Notes under the pieces: model-generated
Told to the model about the DNA's origin: nothing
What the model saw: only the letters and a program-made list of their open reading frames with translations
Database searches by the model: none
Shown: positions 9,304 through 18,776 of the stretch, in pieces
Layout: each line of letters starts with the position of its first letter
Numbering within the stretch: position 1 is the first letter of the stretch
Origin: Desulfobacteraceae bacterium
GTDB taxonomy: Bacteria > Desulfobacterota > Desulfobacteria > Desulfobacterales > ETH-SRB1
Assembly (NCBI GenBank): GCA_014237365.1
Contig: JABZFQ010000286.1
Coordinates: 1 to 40,935 of the forward strand
Reading direction: 5' to 3'
DNA: 40,935 nt
Translations under genes and position numbers: made by a program

Positions 9304-9330
9304 ACTGCCTCCTTAAATTTTAAAGACCGT

Positions 9331-9413
9331 TCACAGTTAACAGTTCAAGGGTTCAAGGTTTAGCAAGCAATGAAAGTGTTCAAGGCAACCATCCGCGAAC
9401 CGTGAACCGTTAC
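9331..9413. repeat. GGTTCAA / ACCGTGAA heptamer hairpin with conserved loop AGCAATGAA...GGCAACCA
   Basis: TTCAAGGGTTCAAGG ... AGCAATGAAAGTGTTCAAGGCAACCA ... GAACCGTGAACCGTTA; same layout at 18652-18752. Confidence 0.7.
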
Positions 9414-9415
9414 TT

Positions 9416-9598
9416 AGGAACGTGGACGAAATAACTTCACCAACTATGCATCACAGCTTCAGGCCGCCTTTGTCCGATCTCAGATCACAAAAATATTGAA
9501 ATAGCTCGCTATTCCTTCAATTTTTGTGATCTGAGATCGAACAAATTCGACCCAAATCTGTGCGCCTACTTGGGGAAGTTAATTCGTCCACGTTCCTT
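9416..9598 (+). repeat. 184-bp palindromic family, full-length
   Basis: AGGAACGTGGACGAAATAACTTCACC...TTGGGGAAGTTAATTCGTCCACGTTCCT; GCTCGC centre. Confidence 0.97.
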
Positions 9599-9774
9599 AT
9601 TTTTTGATATTGTCTATAGTAATCTACTTCACTTATACTTTTCTACGACCGCACCTTTGATGTGTCAATGATTTTGCTTGAAATTTCTTGACTTAATCTT
9701 TAAGAATATATTTGATTTTTTATATATTTTCTTGATATAAATCTGATAAACTTGTCAAAAGTCGAAAATTGGGA

Positions 9775-9835
9775 GAAATTAAAATAGAAATTGGGAAAAA
9801 CAGTAAAAAGCATGAAGGCCAAATTTCTAATTTCA
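9775..9835 (-). repeat. Second palindromic family (GAAATTAGAAAATAGAAATTGG... type), partial
   Basis: Contains AAAATAGAAATTGGGAAAAACAGTAAAAAGCATGAAGGCCAAATTTCTAATTTC, matching the reverse complement of 34086-34169. Confidence 0.75.
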
Positions 9836-9864
9836 ATATTCCATGAACGCTTACATTAATAATT

Positions 9865-9965
9865 ATCAGAAATTTACAAACTCATTTTTACGTGACATTA
9901 ACTGGCTGTGCGTGAGCGGATAATCTTTAAAAAGCTAAAGTGTTACGAGTTTGTAAATTTCTGAT
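9865..9965. repeat. 101-bp element with perfect 19-bp terminal inverted repeats
   Basis: ATCAGAAATTTACAAACTC (9865-9883) / GAGTTTGTAAATTTCTGAT (9947-9965). Confidence 0.88.
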
Positions 9966-10149
9966 TAGGAACATGGACGAATTAACTTCCCCAAACAGGC
10001 GCACAGATTTGGGTCGAATTTGTTTGATATCAGATCACAAAAGTTGAAGGAATAGCTTACCTATTTCAATATTTTTGTGATTTGAGATCGGACAAAGGCG
10101 GCCTGAAGCTGTGATACATAGTTGGTGAAGTTATTTCGTCCACGTTCCT
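9966..10149 (-). repeat. 184-bp palindromic family, full-length
   Basis: AGGAACATGGACGAATTAACTTCCCC...GTGAAGTTATTTCGTCCACGTTCCT. Confidence 0.97.
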
Positions 10150-10176
10150 TATAGTAAATGAAAGGCTCCTGCATTT

Positions 10177-10476
10177 ATGTATATAATTGGATATCTGTTA
10201 ATGGCAATCGCAAAGGTTTTTGACCTTGTTTTACTTCTATTCATGTGGATTGTTATAGCAAGAGCAGTGCTGTCCTGGGTCAATCCGGATCCTTTCAATC
10301 CTATTGTTCGTTTTATCCATAATGTTACAGAGCCTGCTTTATATCGCGTTCGCGCATTCATACCCGTTAGTTTCGGAGGTATTGATTTCTCTCCAATTAT
10401 TGTCTTGCTCGGAGTGATCTTCTTGCGAACCTTTGTTATAAGCAGCTTAATAAGACTGTCTGCTAATTTATTATAA
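10177..10476 (+). CDS. YggT family membrane protein
   Basis: MYIIGYLLMAIAKVFDLVLLLFMWIVIARAVLSWVNPDPFNPIVRFIHNVTEPALYRVRAFIP. Confidence 0.92.
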   Translation: MYIIGYLLMAIAKVFDLVLLLFMWIVIARAVLSWVNPDPFNPIVRFIHNVTEPALYRVRAFIPVSFGGIDFSPIIVLLGVIFLRTFVISSLIRLSANLL

Positions 10477-10478
10477 TA

Positions 10479-10792
10479 TGAGACCTTTGAAAAATGTTCA
10501 ATTTTGTTCAAGTTCAACCTAAGTTGAGTGATTTTTTACGAAGATATGTGCTGAGATCTTGATGCATAAGGATTTGCAAAAACCGCAGGCATACCCGTGG
10601 ATATGTCGAGGATTTTTGCGAAGCCTTTATGCACAAGAGATCGGCGCAGATCAAGTAAAAAACCGCTCAATTTAAGTCAAGGAAGGCGAAAATTTTAAAT
10701 GCGGGAATACAGCTTATCAGCTCAGCAGCTTAACAGCTAACATAGCCTGACGCTGAAATTGGGCAAAAGGGGGGTGTTTTGCAAAGGTCTCA
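10479..10792. repeat. ~314-bp non-coding palindromic element with TGAGACCTTTG/CAAAGGTCTCA ends
   Basis: 11-bp perfect terminal IR; internal ~62-bp imperfect IR (AAGTTGAGTGATTTTTTAC...GCAAAAA vs TTTTTGCG...GTAAAAAACCGCTCAATTT). Confidence 0.8.
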
Positions 10793-10808
10793 ATATAGGT
10801 GGGATATA

Positions 10809-11321
10809 ATGAAAACTACATCACTTGATATTCAACAACAACAGTTCAAGGTTAAATTTAGAGGATTTGATATCCGTGAGGTAGATAGATTCCTTGAACA
10901 AATTGCCGATTCTTTTGCTTCATTGCAGCAGAAAAATGAGAAGCTGCATGAGGAAATTAGAAGGCTAAAGCTTGAAAGCCAGGGGTATAAGGAACGCGAA
11001 GAAACCTTTAAGCGCGTTATGCTTAATTCTCAGAAAGTTCTTGAGCAGATGAAGCAAAATGCTCAAAAATCAGCTGAATTAGTCATAGCTGACTCAGAAG
11101 TCAGAGCGGAAAAAATACTCAACAGAGCACATAGCAGACTGGCGCAGTTGCATGAAGATATAGCTGAACTTAAAAGACAGCGCATGCAAATCGAAGTTCA
11201 AATCCGTTCTGTAATAGAGGCTCATTCAAAACTTCTTGAAATAGGCAAAGAGAGCATGGAAACATCGGATGAAGAAGACTCTAAGTTGAAATTACTAAAA
11301 AAACGTAATTCTTTTTCATAA
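10809..11321 (+). CDS. DivIVA domain-containing protein
   Basis: ORF opens at 10779 inside the repeat; ATG at 10809 gives MKTTSLDIQQQQFKVKFRGFDIREVDRFLEQIADSF + coiled coil. Confidence 0.92.
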   Translation: MKTTSLDIQQQQFKVKFRGFDIREVDRFLEQIADSFASLQQKNEKLHEEIRRLKLESQGYKEREETFKRVMLNSQKVLEQMKQNAQKSAELVIADSEVRAEKILNRAHSRLAQLHEDIAELKRQRMQIEVQIRSVIEAHSKLLEIGKESMETSDEEDSKLKLLKKRNSFS

Positions 11322-11334
11322 ACTGGAATAGCAA

Positions 11335-12417
11335 ATGGCAAAAATAGACGCATTTTTCAAGTTGATGCATGATCAGGGCGCTTCAGATCTTCATCTTGTT
11401 GCAGGACAACCGCCAGCTCTCAGGATAAGGGGTGATATAGAAAGGGTCAAATATAAGGTACTGAATACTGATGAGCTGAAAAGTATGCTCTATGAGATTG
11501 CGCCCGAAGACAAGGTCAAGATATTTGAAGAGACTGGAGATGTTGACTTTGGCTATGAAATACCTGGCCTTGCCAGATACAGGGCAAATTTCTTTATGCA
11601 AAAAAATGGCGCTGCTGCAGTTTTCAGGGAAATTCCAGCTACAATATTAACCGCTGAACAACTGGGCATTCCTCCTGTAATACCCAAGCTGGCATTACTT
11701 CCAAGAGGTCTCGTCGTAGTAACAGGCCCTACAGGTAGCGGCAAATCGACCACATTGGCAGCCATCATTGATGTAGCAAACCATAGCCGTAAGGATCATA
11801 TCATTACTGTCGAAGATCCAGTCGAATTTGTTCATGAAAGCAAGTCTTGTATTGTAAACCACCGTGAGGTCGGTCTTCATACCAGGTCATTTAGCGCAGC
11901 CCTGCGCGGCGCTCTACGTGAGGATCCGGATATTATTCTGGTTGGCGAAATGAGGGACCTTGAAACTATATCACTTGCCATAGAAGCCGCATCTACAGGA
12001 CATCTTGTTTTCGGCACATTACATACTTCCAGCGCTGCTAAAACAGTTGATCGTATTATTGAGGTCTTTCCTGCAAGCGAACAGTCACAGATACGTTCCA
12101 CGCTTTCTGACGGACTTAGAGCTATCATAGCACAGGTACTGTTCAAGAGAATTGACAAAAAGGGGCGTTGTGCCGCTCTTGAAATATTGATCGCAACTCC
12201 TGCGGTCAGAAATCTGATAAGAGAAGCAAAAACCTATCAAATTGCTTCAATGATTCAGACAGGAAAGAAATTCGGCATGAAGCTTTTAGATGACGCTATA
12301 ATGGAAATGTGTAACAAAAAGATGATAAGTTCTGAAGAAGCTTACTCCAAAGCTAATGATAAGTCAAAATTCAGGTCTCTATTGAAAATTCCGCCTGCAG
12401 ACTTCACCGAAGCATAA
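11335..12417 (+). CDS. pilT: Type IV pilus retraction ATPase PilT
   Basis: ASDLHLVAGQPPALRIRGD, VVTGPTGSGKSTTLAA, ALREDPDIILVGEMRDLETI, GHLVFGTLHTSSA. Confidence 0.93.
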   Translation: MAKIDAFFKLMHDQGASDLHLVAGQPPALRIRGDIERVKYKVLNTDELKSMLYEIAPEDKVKIFEETGDVDFGYEIPGLARYRANFFMQKNGAAAVFREIPATILTAEQLGIPPVIPKLALLPRGLVVVTGPTGSGKSTTLAAIIDVANHSRKDHIITVEDPVEFVHESKSCIVNHREVGLHTRSFSAALRGALREDPDIILVGEMRDLETISLAIEAASTGHLVFGTLHTSSAAKTVDRIIEVFPASEQSQIRSTLSDGLRAIIAQVLFKRIDKKGRCAALEILIATPAVRNLIREAKTYQIASMIQTGKKFGMKLLDDAIMEMCNKKMISSEEAYSKANDKSKFRSLLKIPPADFTEA

Positions 12418-12423
12418 TTGTAG

Positions 12424-12458
12424 CCGTTCACGGTTCACGGTTCACGGTTAACGGTTGA
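12424..12458. repeat. CGGTTCA heptamer array
   Basis: CCGTTCACGGTTCACGGTTCACGGTTAACGGTTGAT. Confidence 0.8.
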
Positions 12459-12524
12459 TTGAAACATAAAAGTAAGAGGTTCTATAATCATTAAAAAACT
12501 CATTTAAAAAAATTGTGAATCGTA

Positions 12525-12708
12525 AGGAACGTGGACGAATTAACTTCCCCCACTATGCATCACAGCTTCAGGCCGTTAAAGTCCGATCTCAAATCCCAAA
12601 AATATCAAAATAGGTAAGCTATTCCATCAACTTTTGTGATCTGAGATCAAACAAATTCGACCCAAATCTATGCGCCTGCTTGGGGAAGTTAATTCGTCCA
12701 CGTTCCTT
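12525..12708 (+). repeat. 184-bp palindromic family, full-length
   Basis: AGGAACGTGGACGAATTAACTTCCCCCACTATGC...GGGGAAGTTAATTCGTCCACGTTCCT. Confidence 0.97.
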
Positions 12709-12735
12709 ACGTATAATCTCAGGATAGGTTATTTC

Positions 12736-13965
12736 ATGAAAAAACAGGAAATTGACCATATACTTACCAAGATGCTTGATGCATTCGGCAATGTCTCAGA
12801 TCTTAACATCACTGTCGGCAAATCGTTTCAGGTAGAGAATTCGGGCGAGCTTACCATGGTAGAAATGGATCCTCCTTTTCATGAACTCACACCGTTTCAG
12901 ACTGAAATTTTCGCTCTTAATCTGATCAACCAGGACAGACGTCTTACAGATATCCTCCTGAGAGAAGGATCGTGCGATCTGTCTTATGGACTTCCAGGCA
13001 AAGCACGTTTCAGGGTAAATATCTTTTCCCAGCAAAGCAACTACTCCATTGTCCTCCGAAAACTCGAAACCAAAATTCCAACCTGCAAGGAATTGGCACT
13101 TCCCGAGGCATTCTACAAGCTGGCCCAGGAAAAAAACGGGATTATTCTGGTGACAGGTTCCACAGGAAGCGGAAAATCTACTTCTCTGGCTGCAGTACTT
13201 AATGAAATTAACAAAAACAAATCAGTCCACATACTAACGCTCGAAGACCCTGTGGAATTTCAGCATCCGCACAAAAAGGCTACTTTCAACCAGAGGGAGA
13301 TGGGAACTGATTTCGACAGTTTTGCCAGCGGTTTAAGGGCAGCTCTCCGCCAGGCCCCAAAGGTAATACTGGTCGGCGAGATGCGTGATAGAGAAACTGT
13401 TGAGATTGGTCTCAGCGCAGCCGAGACAGGCCATCTGGTAGTAAGCACTCTCCATACAGTAGACGCTGGGCAGACTATTAACCGTTTTCTAGGTATGTTC
13501 AATACTGAGGAAGAAAAGCAGATTCGCATCCGGCTTGCCGATACGGTCCGCTGGATCGTGTGCCAAAGACTTCTTCCCAAAGTAGGCGGCGGTCGCGTGG
13601 CTGCTTTTGAGATCATGGGTTCCAACCTCCGAACTAAAGATACGATTTTGCACGGAGAATCCGAGGGAAAAACGTTTTACGAAATCATACAGGCAGGAAA
13701 AGCCTTTGGTATGATCACTTTTGATGATTACATCGTAAATCTGTATGAAAAGGGCAGCATTACCGAAGAGACAGCCTTGGCTTATGCTTCCCGTAAGGGT
13801 ATAGTAGGCCGTGGAATCGACTCGGTAAAAAGCGCACGCGGAGAGGCTACTACCGATATTGAGGAACTGGAAGTGGACATTGATTATAGAAAAACCGTAA
13901 AAGTTACCGATGGAACGACACGGTGGGCAAAACAAGGCAATAAAAAAGATAACAAATCAGAATAA
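12736..13965 (+). CDS. PilT/PilU-family twitching ATPase
   Basis: VTGSTGSGKSTSLAA, LRQAPKVILVGEMRDRETVEIGLSAAETGHLVVSTLHT; ORF call at 12670 opens inside the repeat, ATG 12736 preferred. Confidence 0.9.
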   Translation: MKKQEIDHILTKMLDAFGNVSDLNITVGKSFQVENSGELTMVEMDPPFHELTPFQTEIFALNLINQDRRLTDILLREGSCDLSYGLPGKARFRVNIFSQQSNYSIVLRKLETKIPTCKELALPEAFYKLAQEKNGIILVTGSTGSGKSTSLAAVLNEINKNKSVHILTLEDPVEFQHPHKKATFNQREMGTDFDSFASGLRAALRQAPKVILVGEMRDRETVEIGLSAAETGHLVVSTLHTVDAGQTINRFLGMFNTEEEKQIRIRLADTVRWIVCQRLLPKVGGGRVAAFEIMGSNLRTKDTILHGESEGKTFYEIIQAGKAFGMITFDDYIVNLYEKGSITEETALAYASRKGIVGRGIDSVKSARGEATTDIEELEVDIDYRKTVKVTDGTTRWAKQGNKKDNKSE

Positions 13966-13995
13966 GGGCTCGTTCAAAAGCCAAATTGATCAATT

Positions 13996-14178
13996 AGGAA
14001 CGTGGACGAATTAACTTCCCCAAGTAGGCGCATAGATTTGGGTCGAATTTGTTTGATCTCAGATCACAAAAGTTGAAGGAATAGCGAGCTATTTCAATAT
14101 TTTTGTGATTTGAGATCGGACAAAGGTGGCCTGAAGCTGTGATGCATAGTTGGGGAAGTTATTTCGTCCACGTTCCTT
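13996..14178 (-). repeat. 184-bp palindromic family, full-length
   Basis: AGGAACGTGGACGAATTAACTTCCCC...GGGGAAGTTATTTCGTCCACGTTCCT; GCGAGC centre. Confidence 0.97.
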
Positions 14179-14200
14179 AGGAACGTGGACGAATTAACTC
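14179..14200. repeat. Abutting terminus fragment of a second 184-bp family copy
   Basis: TAGGAACGTGGACGAATTAACT directly after the previous copy, then unrelated sequence. Confidence 0.85.
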
Positions 14201-14289
14201 GCTTTAGGGTGTAACTATTGATAATTCAGTATAATTATGTGAAAATCCGTGGTGAACTATTACAAAAAACCAAATAACAGGCAAAAATT

Positions 14290-14982
14290 ATGGAAGTTAT
14301 ATGCAAACAGTGTCAGAGCAAATTCAAAATTCCGAATGAAAAGATCCCAAAAGGAAAAATTTTTTCGCTTACCTGCCCAAAGTGCAATAATAAAATTTCC
14401 ATAGACACCCGGCCAGTTGCTTCTCCATCACCCGAAAAGACCCCTGCCGTATCCGCAAAACCAAAACCTGGCCGGGAAAAGACAATATTCGACGAGGTAG
14501 TTTCCGGCACTTATAACGCTTCCGAAAAGCCTTTTGATTTTGTGGAAGAGGGTGTAAAAACAGCACTTTTGTGCGAATCTGACCCAGACATCAGAGCTAA
14601 GATCAGAATGGCTTTGGAAAAAATTAAATATAATACCATAGAACCAAAGTCGGCCGTTGAGGCTCTCAAGCAGATGCGCTTTCATGTTTTTGATCTGGTG
14701 ATGCTAAACGAATTGTTCGACACTCAGGATCCTGATAAGAATGATGTCCTTAAATACATGGCTCAACTTGCTATGGACACGAGGCGCAATATCTTTTTGG
14801 CCCTTGTCACCAACCGCTTTCGCACCATGGACAGCATGATGGCCTTCAACAAAAGTGTCAATATCATTGTCAACGTAAATAATGTTGATGAAATGCAAAA
14901 AATCCTCAAGAGTGGTGTAGCCGATAATACTGAATTTTATTACGTATTTAAGGAGTTGATAGCCAAAACCGGCAATGTCTGA
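14290..14982 (+). CDS. MJ0042-type zinc-ribbon protein with degenerate receiver-like domain
   Basis: MEVICKQCQSKFKIPNEKIPKGKIFSLTCPKCNNKISID; C-terminal REC-like fold pattern (ALLCESDPDIRAKIRMAL ... VFDLVMLNELFD). Confidence 0.7.
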   Translation: MEVICKQCQSKFKIPNEKIPKGKIFSLTCPKCNNKISIDTRPVASPSPEKTPAVSAKPKPGREKTIFDEVVSGTYNASEKPFDFVEEGVKTALLCESDPDIRAKIRMALEKIKYNTIEPKSAVEALKQMRFHVFDLVMLNELFDTQDPDKNDVLKYMAQLAMDTRRNIFLALVTNRFRTMDSMMAFNKSVNIIVNVNNVDEMQKILKSGVADNTEFYYVFKELIAKTGNV

Positions 14983-15008
14983 TCTTGTTTTTTATACCGG
15001 CAGTGAAA

Positions 15009-15791
15009 TTATTTGTCTGAAAGTCTATAGCACTTTTCGTATATAATGCGCAGCCCTTCAATGGTCAGTGAGGGCTCAACCTCTTCTATGCTGTCACAAA
15101 CATCAGACATAAGATCTGATACCCCCCCTGTAGCAACCACCTTGGGAGCAGTGCCCATTTCACTCTTCATCCTCCTTACTATTCCATCCACAAGACCAGC
15201 ATATCCATAAATAATACCAGCTTTTATGCTGCTTGCCGTATCTTTACCTATAACTTTTCCAGGGTGAGAAAATATTTCAACTCTTGGAAGTTTGGATGCC
15301 TTTAAAAACAAAGCTTCAGCAGAAATCATGATTCCAGGGCATATTGCTCCCCCAAGATATCCACCATCTTCTGAAACTGCATCAAAGGTTGTTGCTGTAC
15401 CAAAATCAACTACAATCAGACTGGTTTTATACTTTTCAAATGCAGCAATTGAGTTGGCAATTCTGTCTGCCCCCACCTCCTCAGGATTATTGTAAAGTAT
15501 CGGCATTATATTAACAGACTTGGCATCTACCCATAATGGATACCGCGCCAAGTATTTACGGCAAAAAGAATCAAGAACTCTTACCAGGGGCGGAACAACG
15601 CAGGAAATGACAATGCTGCTGATATATTTAGATTGTATATCACTTCCTGTGAAAAGATTGGCTGCGATAACATTGAATTCATCTTCCGTTATTGTTTTTA
15701 CAGTTCTTATTCTCCAGTCTTTTACCAGTTCATTGCCATTGTAAATACCAATTACGGTGTTTGTATTTCCAACATCTATAACAAGAAGCAT
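15009..15791 (-). CDS. coaX: Type III pantothenate kinase
   Basis: MLLVIDVGNTNTVIGIY, GADRIANSIAAF, VVDFGTATTFDAVSEDGGYLGGAICPGI. Confidence 0.95.
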   Translation of the reverse strand: MLLVIDVGNTNTVIGIYNGNELVKDWRIRTVKTITEDEFNVIAANLFTGSDIQSKYISSIVISCVVPPLVRVLDSFCRKYLARYPLWVDAKSVNIMPILYNNPEEVGADRIANSIAAFEKYKTSLIVVDFGTATTFDAVSEDGGYLGGAICPGIMISAEALFLKASKLPRVEIFSHPGKVIGKDTASSIKAGIIYGYAGLVDGIVRRMKSEMGTAPKVVATGGVSDLMSDVCDSIEEVEPSLTIEGLRIIYEKCYRLSDK

Positions 15792-15854
15792 TATAACCAC
15801 ATAGGTTGTTTACAGTTCACGGTTTTTTTATTGAATTATGCAAGCCTAAAGCTA

Positions 15855-15870
15855 AGGAACGTGAACGATT
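15855..15870. repeat. Possible terminus remnant of 184-bp family overlapping folP stop
   Basis: AGGAACGTGAACGATTA, one substitution in core; weak. Confidence 0.4.
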
Positions 15871-16759
15871 ACGATTTGTCATAGCGAACGCTTCTAATTG
15901 AATCAATCAGTTCCAATGTCGAACGTGCCTTAGCAACGTCATGAACCCTTACAATGTGAGCGCCGTTTAAAACCGCAGCGGCAATCACTGCCTGAGTTCC
16001 TGTTTCAAGCTCCGGCATTTCAAGCATGGCATCACCGTCATGACTGCCTTCAAGAATATTTCGAATAAATGATTTTCTTGAAGGCCCTATCAAAATAGGA
16101 TTATTCAGTGTTTTAAATTTATATAAATACTTAATTATAAGAAGATTATGTTCGACTGTTTTGCCGAACCCAATTCCAGGATCTATTATTATTTTAGATC
16201 TTGCAATTCCGTTTTTTTCAGCTCTGTAAATTGCTTTTTCAAGAAATTCTTTGATCTCTTCTATAAGATGGTCATAGTGAGGAGAAACCTGCATTGTTTT
16301 TGGAGCGCCCTTCATATGCATAATGACTACCGGAACTCCATATTTTGCTGCAATGCCCATCATATCAGGGTCACTGTACATAGCGCTTATATCGTTGATA
16401 ATAGAGGCACCGGATTCAATAGCCTCTCTCGCTATACTTGCCTTTGTTGTATCAATTGAGATAGGAATTGAAACACGTTTCGCAAGTTTTTCAATAACAG
16501 GCAAAACACGCCGGCCTTCCTCTTCAATAGATACAGACTCGGAAAACGGCCGTGTAGATTCGCCTCCTATGTCAATTATATCAGCGCCGGCCTCAGCCAG
16601 TTTTTCGCCGTGAGCCACCGCTGCATCACATGAAAAAAAAAGCCCTCCATCTGAAAAAGAATCAGGGGTCACATTTAAAATGCCCATAATACACGTACGA
16701 TTACCAAGCGAAAGGCTATGAGATCCCCATGAAAGTTTATATGATTTATAACCGTTCAA
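15869..16759 (-). CDS. folP: Dihydropteroate synthase
   Basis: CIMGILNVTPDSFSDGGLF, DIIDIGGESTRPFS, IIIDPGIGFGKTVEHN, GPSRKSFI. Confidence 0.96.
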   Translation of the reverse strand: MNGYKSYKLSWGSHSLSLGNRTCIMGILNVTPDSFSDGGLFFSCDAAVAHGEKLAEAGADIIDIGGESTRPFSESVSIEEEGRRVLPVIEKLAKRVSIPISIDTTKASIAREAIESGASIINDISAMYSDPDMMGIAAKYGVPVVIMHMKGAPKTMQVSPHYDHLIEEIKEFLEKAIYRAEKNGIARSKIIIDPGIGFGKTVEHNLLIIKYLYKFKTLNNPILIGPSRKSFIRNILEGSHDGDAMLEMPELETGTQAVIAAAVLNGAHIVRVHDVAKARSTLELIDSIRSVRYDKS

Positions 16760-16776
16760 TCTTCATCTCTCTATCT

Positions 16777-16822
16777 CTGAATCCCTGATCCCTGATCCCT
16801 GATTCCTGATTCCTGATTCCTG
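16777..16822. repeat. CCTGATC/T heptamer tandem repeat (~6.5 units)
   Basis: CTGAATCCCTGATCCCTGATCCCTGATTCCTGATTCCTGATTCCTG between ftsH and folP. Confidence 0.92.
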
Positions 16823-16824
16823 TA

Positions 16825-18630
16825 TTATGAAAGCTCAATATCCGGTCGCATGGAACGAATTAAATCATCAAGCTCATTTCCTTTGACAGTTTCCTTTTCA
16901 AGCAGAAGTTCTGCCAACTTATGAAGGATATCTATATTCTCATTCAGAATTTTCTTTGCACGTTTGTATGAATTCTTTATCAGAATAGTTACTTCTTCAT
17001 CAATTTTTCTGGCTGTTTCTTCGGAATAATCTCTTGGGTGTGATATTTCACGACCCAAAAAAATCTGCTCTTCACTCTTGCCATAAGAAAGCGGTCCCAG
17101 CTCTTCACTCATGCCCCATGACCGCACCATTTTCTGAGCAAGATCCGTCGCCTGTTTGATATCGTTGGCTGCCCCTGTACTTATACGGTTAAAAATAATA
17201 TCTTCTGCAACTCTTCCTCCAAAGGAAACGGTCAAATCGTTTTCTAGCTGATCCTTAAATTTAAAATCTCTCTCTTCTGGTAAAAACCAGGTAATGCCTG
17301 CAGCACGTCCCCTTGGAATAATTGTAATTTTGTTAACCGGATCCGCTCCCGGCAGGAAACGAGATACAAGAGCATGGCCGCCTTCGTGATATGCCGTTAC
17401 TTTCCTGTCCTCCTCCCTTACTACTTTAGATTTGCGCTCAAGTCCCATAAAAACCTTGTCTTTTGCATCTTCAAAATCGGCCATATCAACCTTTTCTTTA
17501 TTTCTTTTAGCGCCAAGCAGAGCAGCTTCATTGACAAGGTTTTCCAGATCAGCTCCGGAAAATCCCGGTGTTCCTTTTGAAAGAATAATTGGGGACACAT
17601 CGGATGCAATTGGTGTTTTCTTCATGTGAACCTTAAGAATTTCTTCACGGCCTTTAATATCCGGAAGTGAAACAAAGACCTGTCGGTCAAAACGGCCGGG
17701 ACGCAATAGAGCAGGATCAAGAACATCAGGCCTGTTTGTAGCGGATATTAATATGACGCCTTCGTTTGATTCAAATCCATCCATCTCAACCAGAAGTTGA
17801 TTTAAAGTCTGTTCCCTTTCGTCATGTCCTCCACCGAGACCGGCCCCTCTATGCCTTCCGACGGCATCTATCTCATCAATAAAGATAATGCACGGAGCGT
17901 TCTTTTTACCCTGGACAAAAAGATCTCTTACACGAGATGCCCCTACTCCAACAAACATCTCAACAAAATCGGAACCGCTTATACTAAAAAAAGGAACCCC
18001 GGCTTCGCCGGCAATAGCTCGCGCCAAAAGAGTTTTTCCTGTTCCCGGTGATCCCATAAGAAGAACCCCTTTAGGTATTCGTCCTCCAAGACGTGTAAAT
18101 TTCTTGGGTTCTTTGAGAAAATCAATAATTTCTCCCAATTCTTCCTTTGCTTCATCAATTCCGGCAACATCTTCAAAGGTTACTTTAGGAGCCTGGTCTG
18201 ATTGAAGACGAGCACGACTCTTTCCAAATGAAAGAGCCTTGCCGCCGCCAGCCTGCATTTGACGCATAAAAAATATCCAAATTCCTATGAGTACAATCAT
18301 AGGAAGCCATGAAACAAGAAGAGACATATACCAGGGTGACTCTGATAGTGGTTTTGCATTAATAGCTACACCCTTTTGCCTGAGTATTTTAATAAGATCG
18401 CTGTCCTGAGGCGCAAACACTTTAAAACGATTATGGTTTATATCTGTTACAAAAAGTTCCTGGCCTTGAATAACGACTCCTTCAATTCGCTCTTCATCGA
18501 CCATTGCAAGAAATTCTGTATAGATAATCTTTCCTTCAGGCAATTGCTGCTGATTAAAAAGATTATAAAGCATTATCATCAGCAGCGTAATGACAAGCCA
18601 TAAAGCAATGTTTTTATAAAATGGGTTCAA
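16825..18630 (-). CDS. ftsH: ATP-dependent zinc metalloprotease FtsH
   Basis: [60 protein letters not shown]. Confidence 0.98.
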   Translation of the reverse strand: MNPFYKNIALWLVITLLMIMLYNLFNQQQLPEGKIIYTEFLAMVDEERIEGVVIQGQELFVTDINHNRFKVFAPQDSDLIKILRQKGVAINAKPLSESPWYMSLLVSWLPMIVLIGIWIFFMRQMQAGGGKALSFGKSRARLQSDQAPKVTFEDVAGIDEAKEELGEIIDFLKEPKKFTRLGGRIPKGVLLMGSPGTGKTLLARAIAGEAGVPFFSISGSDFVEMFVGVGASRVRDLFVQGKKNAPCIIFIDEIDAVGRHRGAGLGGGHDEREQTLNQLLVEMDGFESNEGVILISATNRPDVLDPALLRPGRFDRQVFVSLPDIKGREEILKVHMKKTPIASDVSPIILSKGTPGFSGADLENLVNEAALLGAKRNKEKVDMADFEDAKDKVFMGLERKSKVVREEDRKVTAYHEGGHALVSRFLPGADPVNKITIIPRGRAAGITWFLPEERDFKFKDQLENDLTVSFGGRVAEDIIFNRISTGAANDIKQATDLAQKMVRSWGMSEELGPLSYGKSEEQIFLGREISHPRDYSEETARKIDEEVTILIKNSYKRAKKILNENIDILHKLAELLLEKETVKGNELDDLIRSMRPDIELS

Positions 18631-18651
18631 AAGATATTTCCTCCAACAATT

Positions 18652-18752
18652 TAGGGTTCAAGGTTCAGAGTTCAAAGGTTCAGGGATTCAAGGGTTGAAG
18701 AGCAATGAAGATTGAGCGGCAACCAACCGTGAACTGTGAACCTGAGTAGTTT
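18652..18752. repeat. GGTTCAA / ACCGTGAA heptamer hairpin
   Basis: TTAGGGTTCAAGGTTCAGAG...AGCAATGAAGATTGAGCGGCAACCAACCGTGAACTGTGAACCTGAGTAGTTT. Confidence 0.7.
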
Positions 18753-18776
18753 ACTCATATTAATCATAATTGTATA

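Noticed and set aside
10149-10517. Minus-strand ORF MNLNKIEHFSKVSYYNKLADS...
   Set aside because: Antisense to the clear YggT gene and overlaps repeats.
13260-13935. Minus-strand ORFs within the pilU-like gene
   Set aside because: Antisense shadows of a well-supported ATPase gene.
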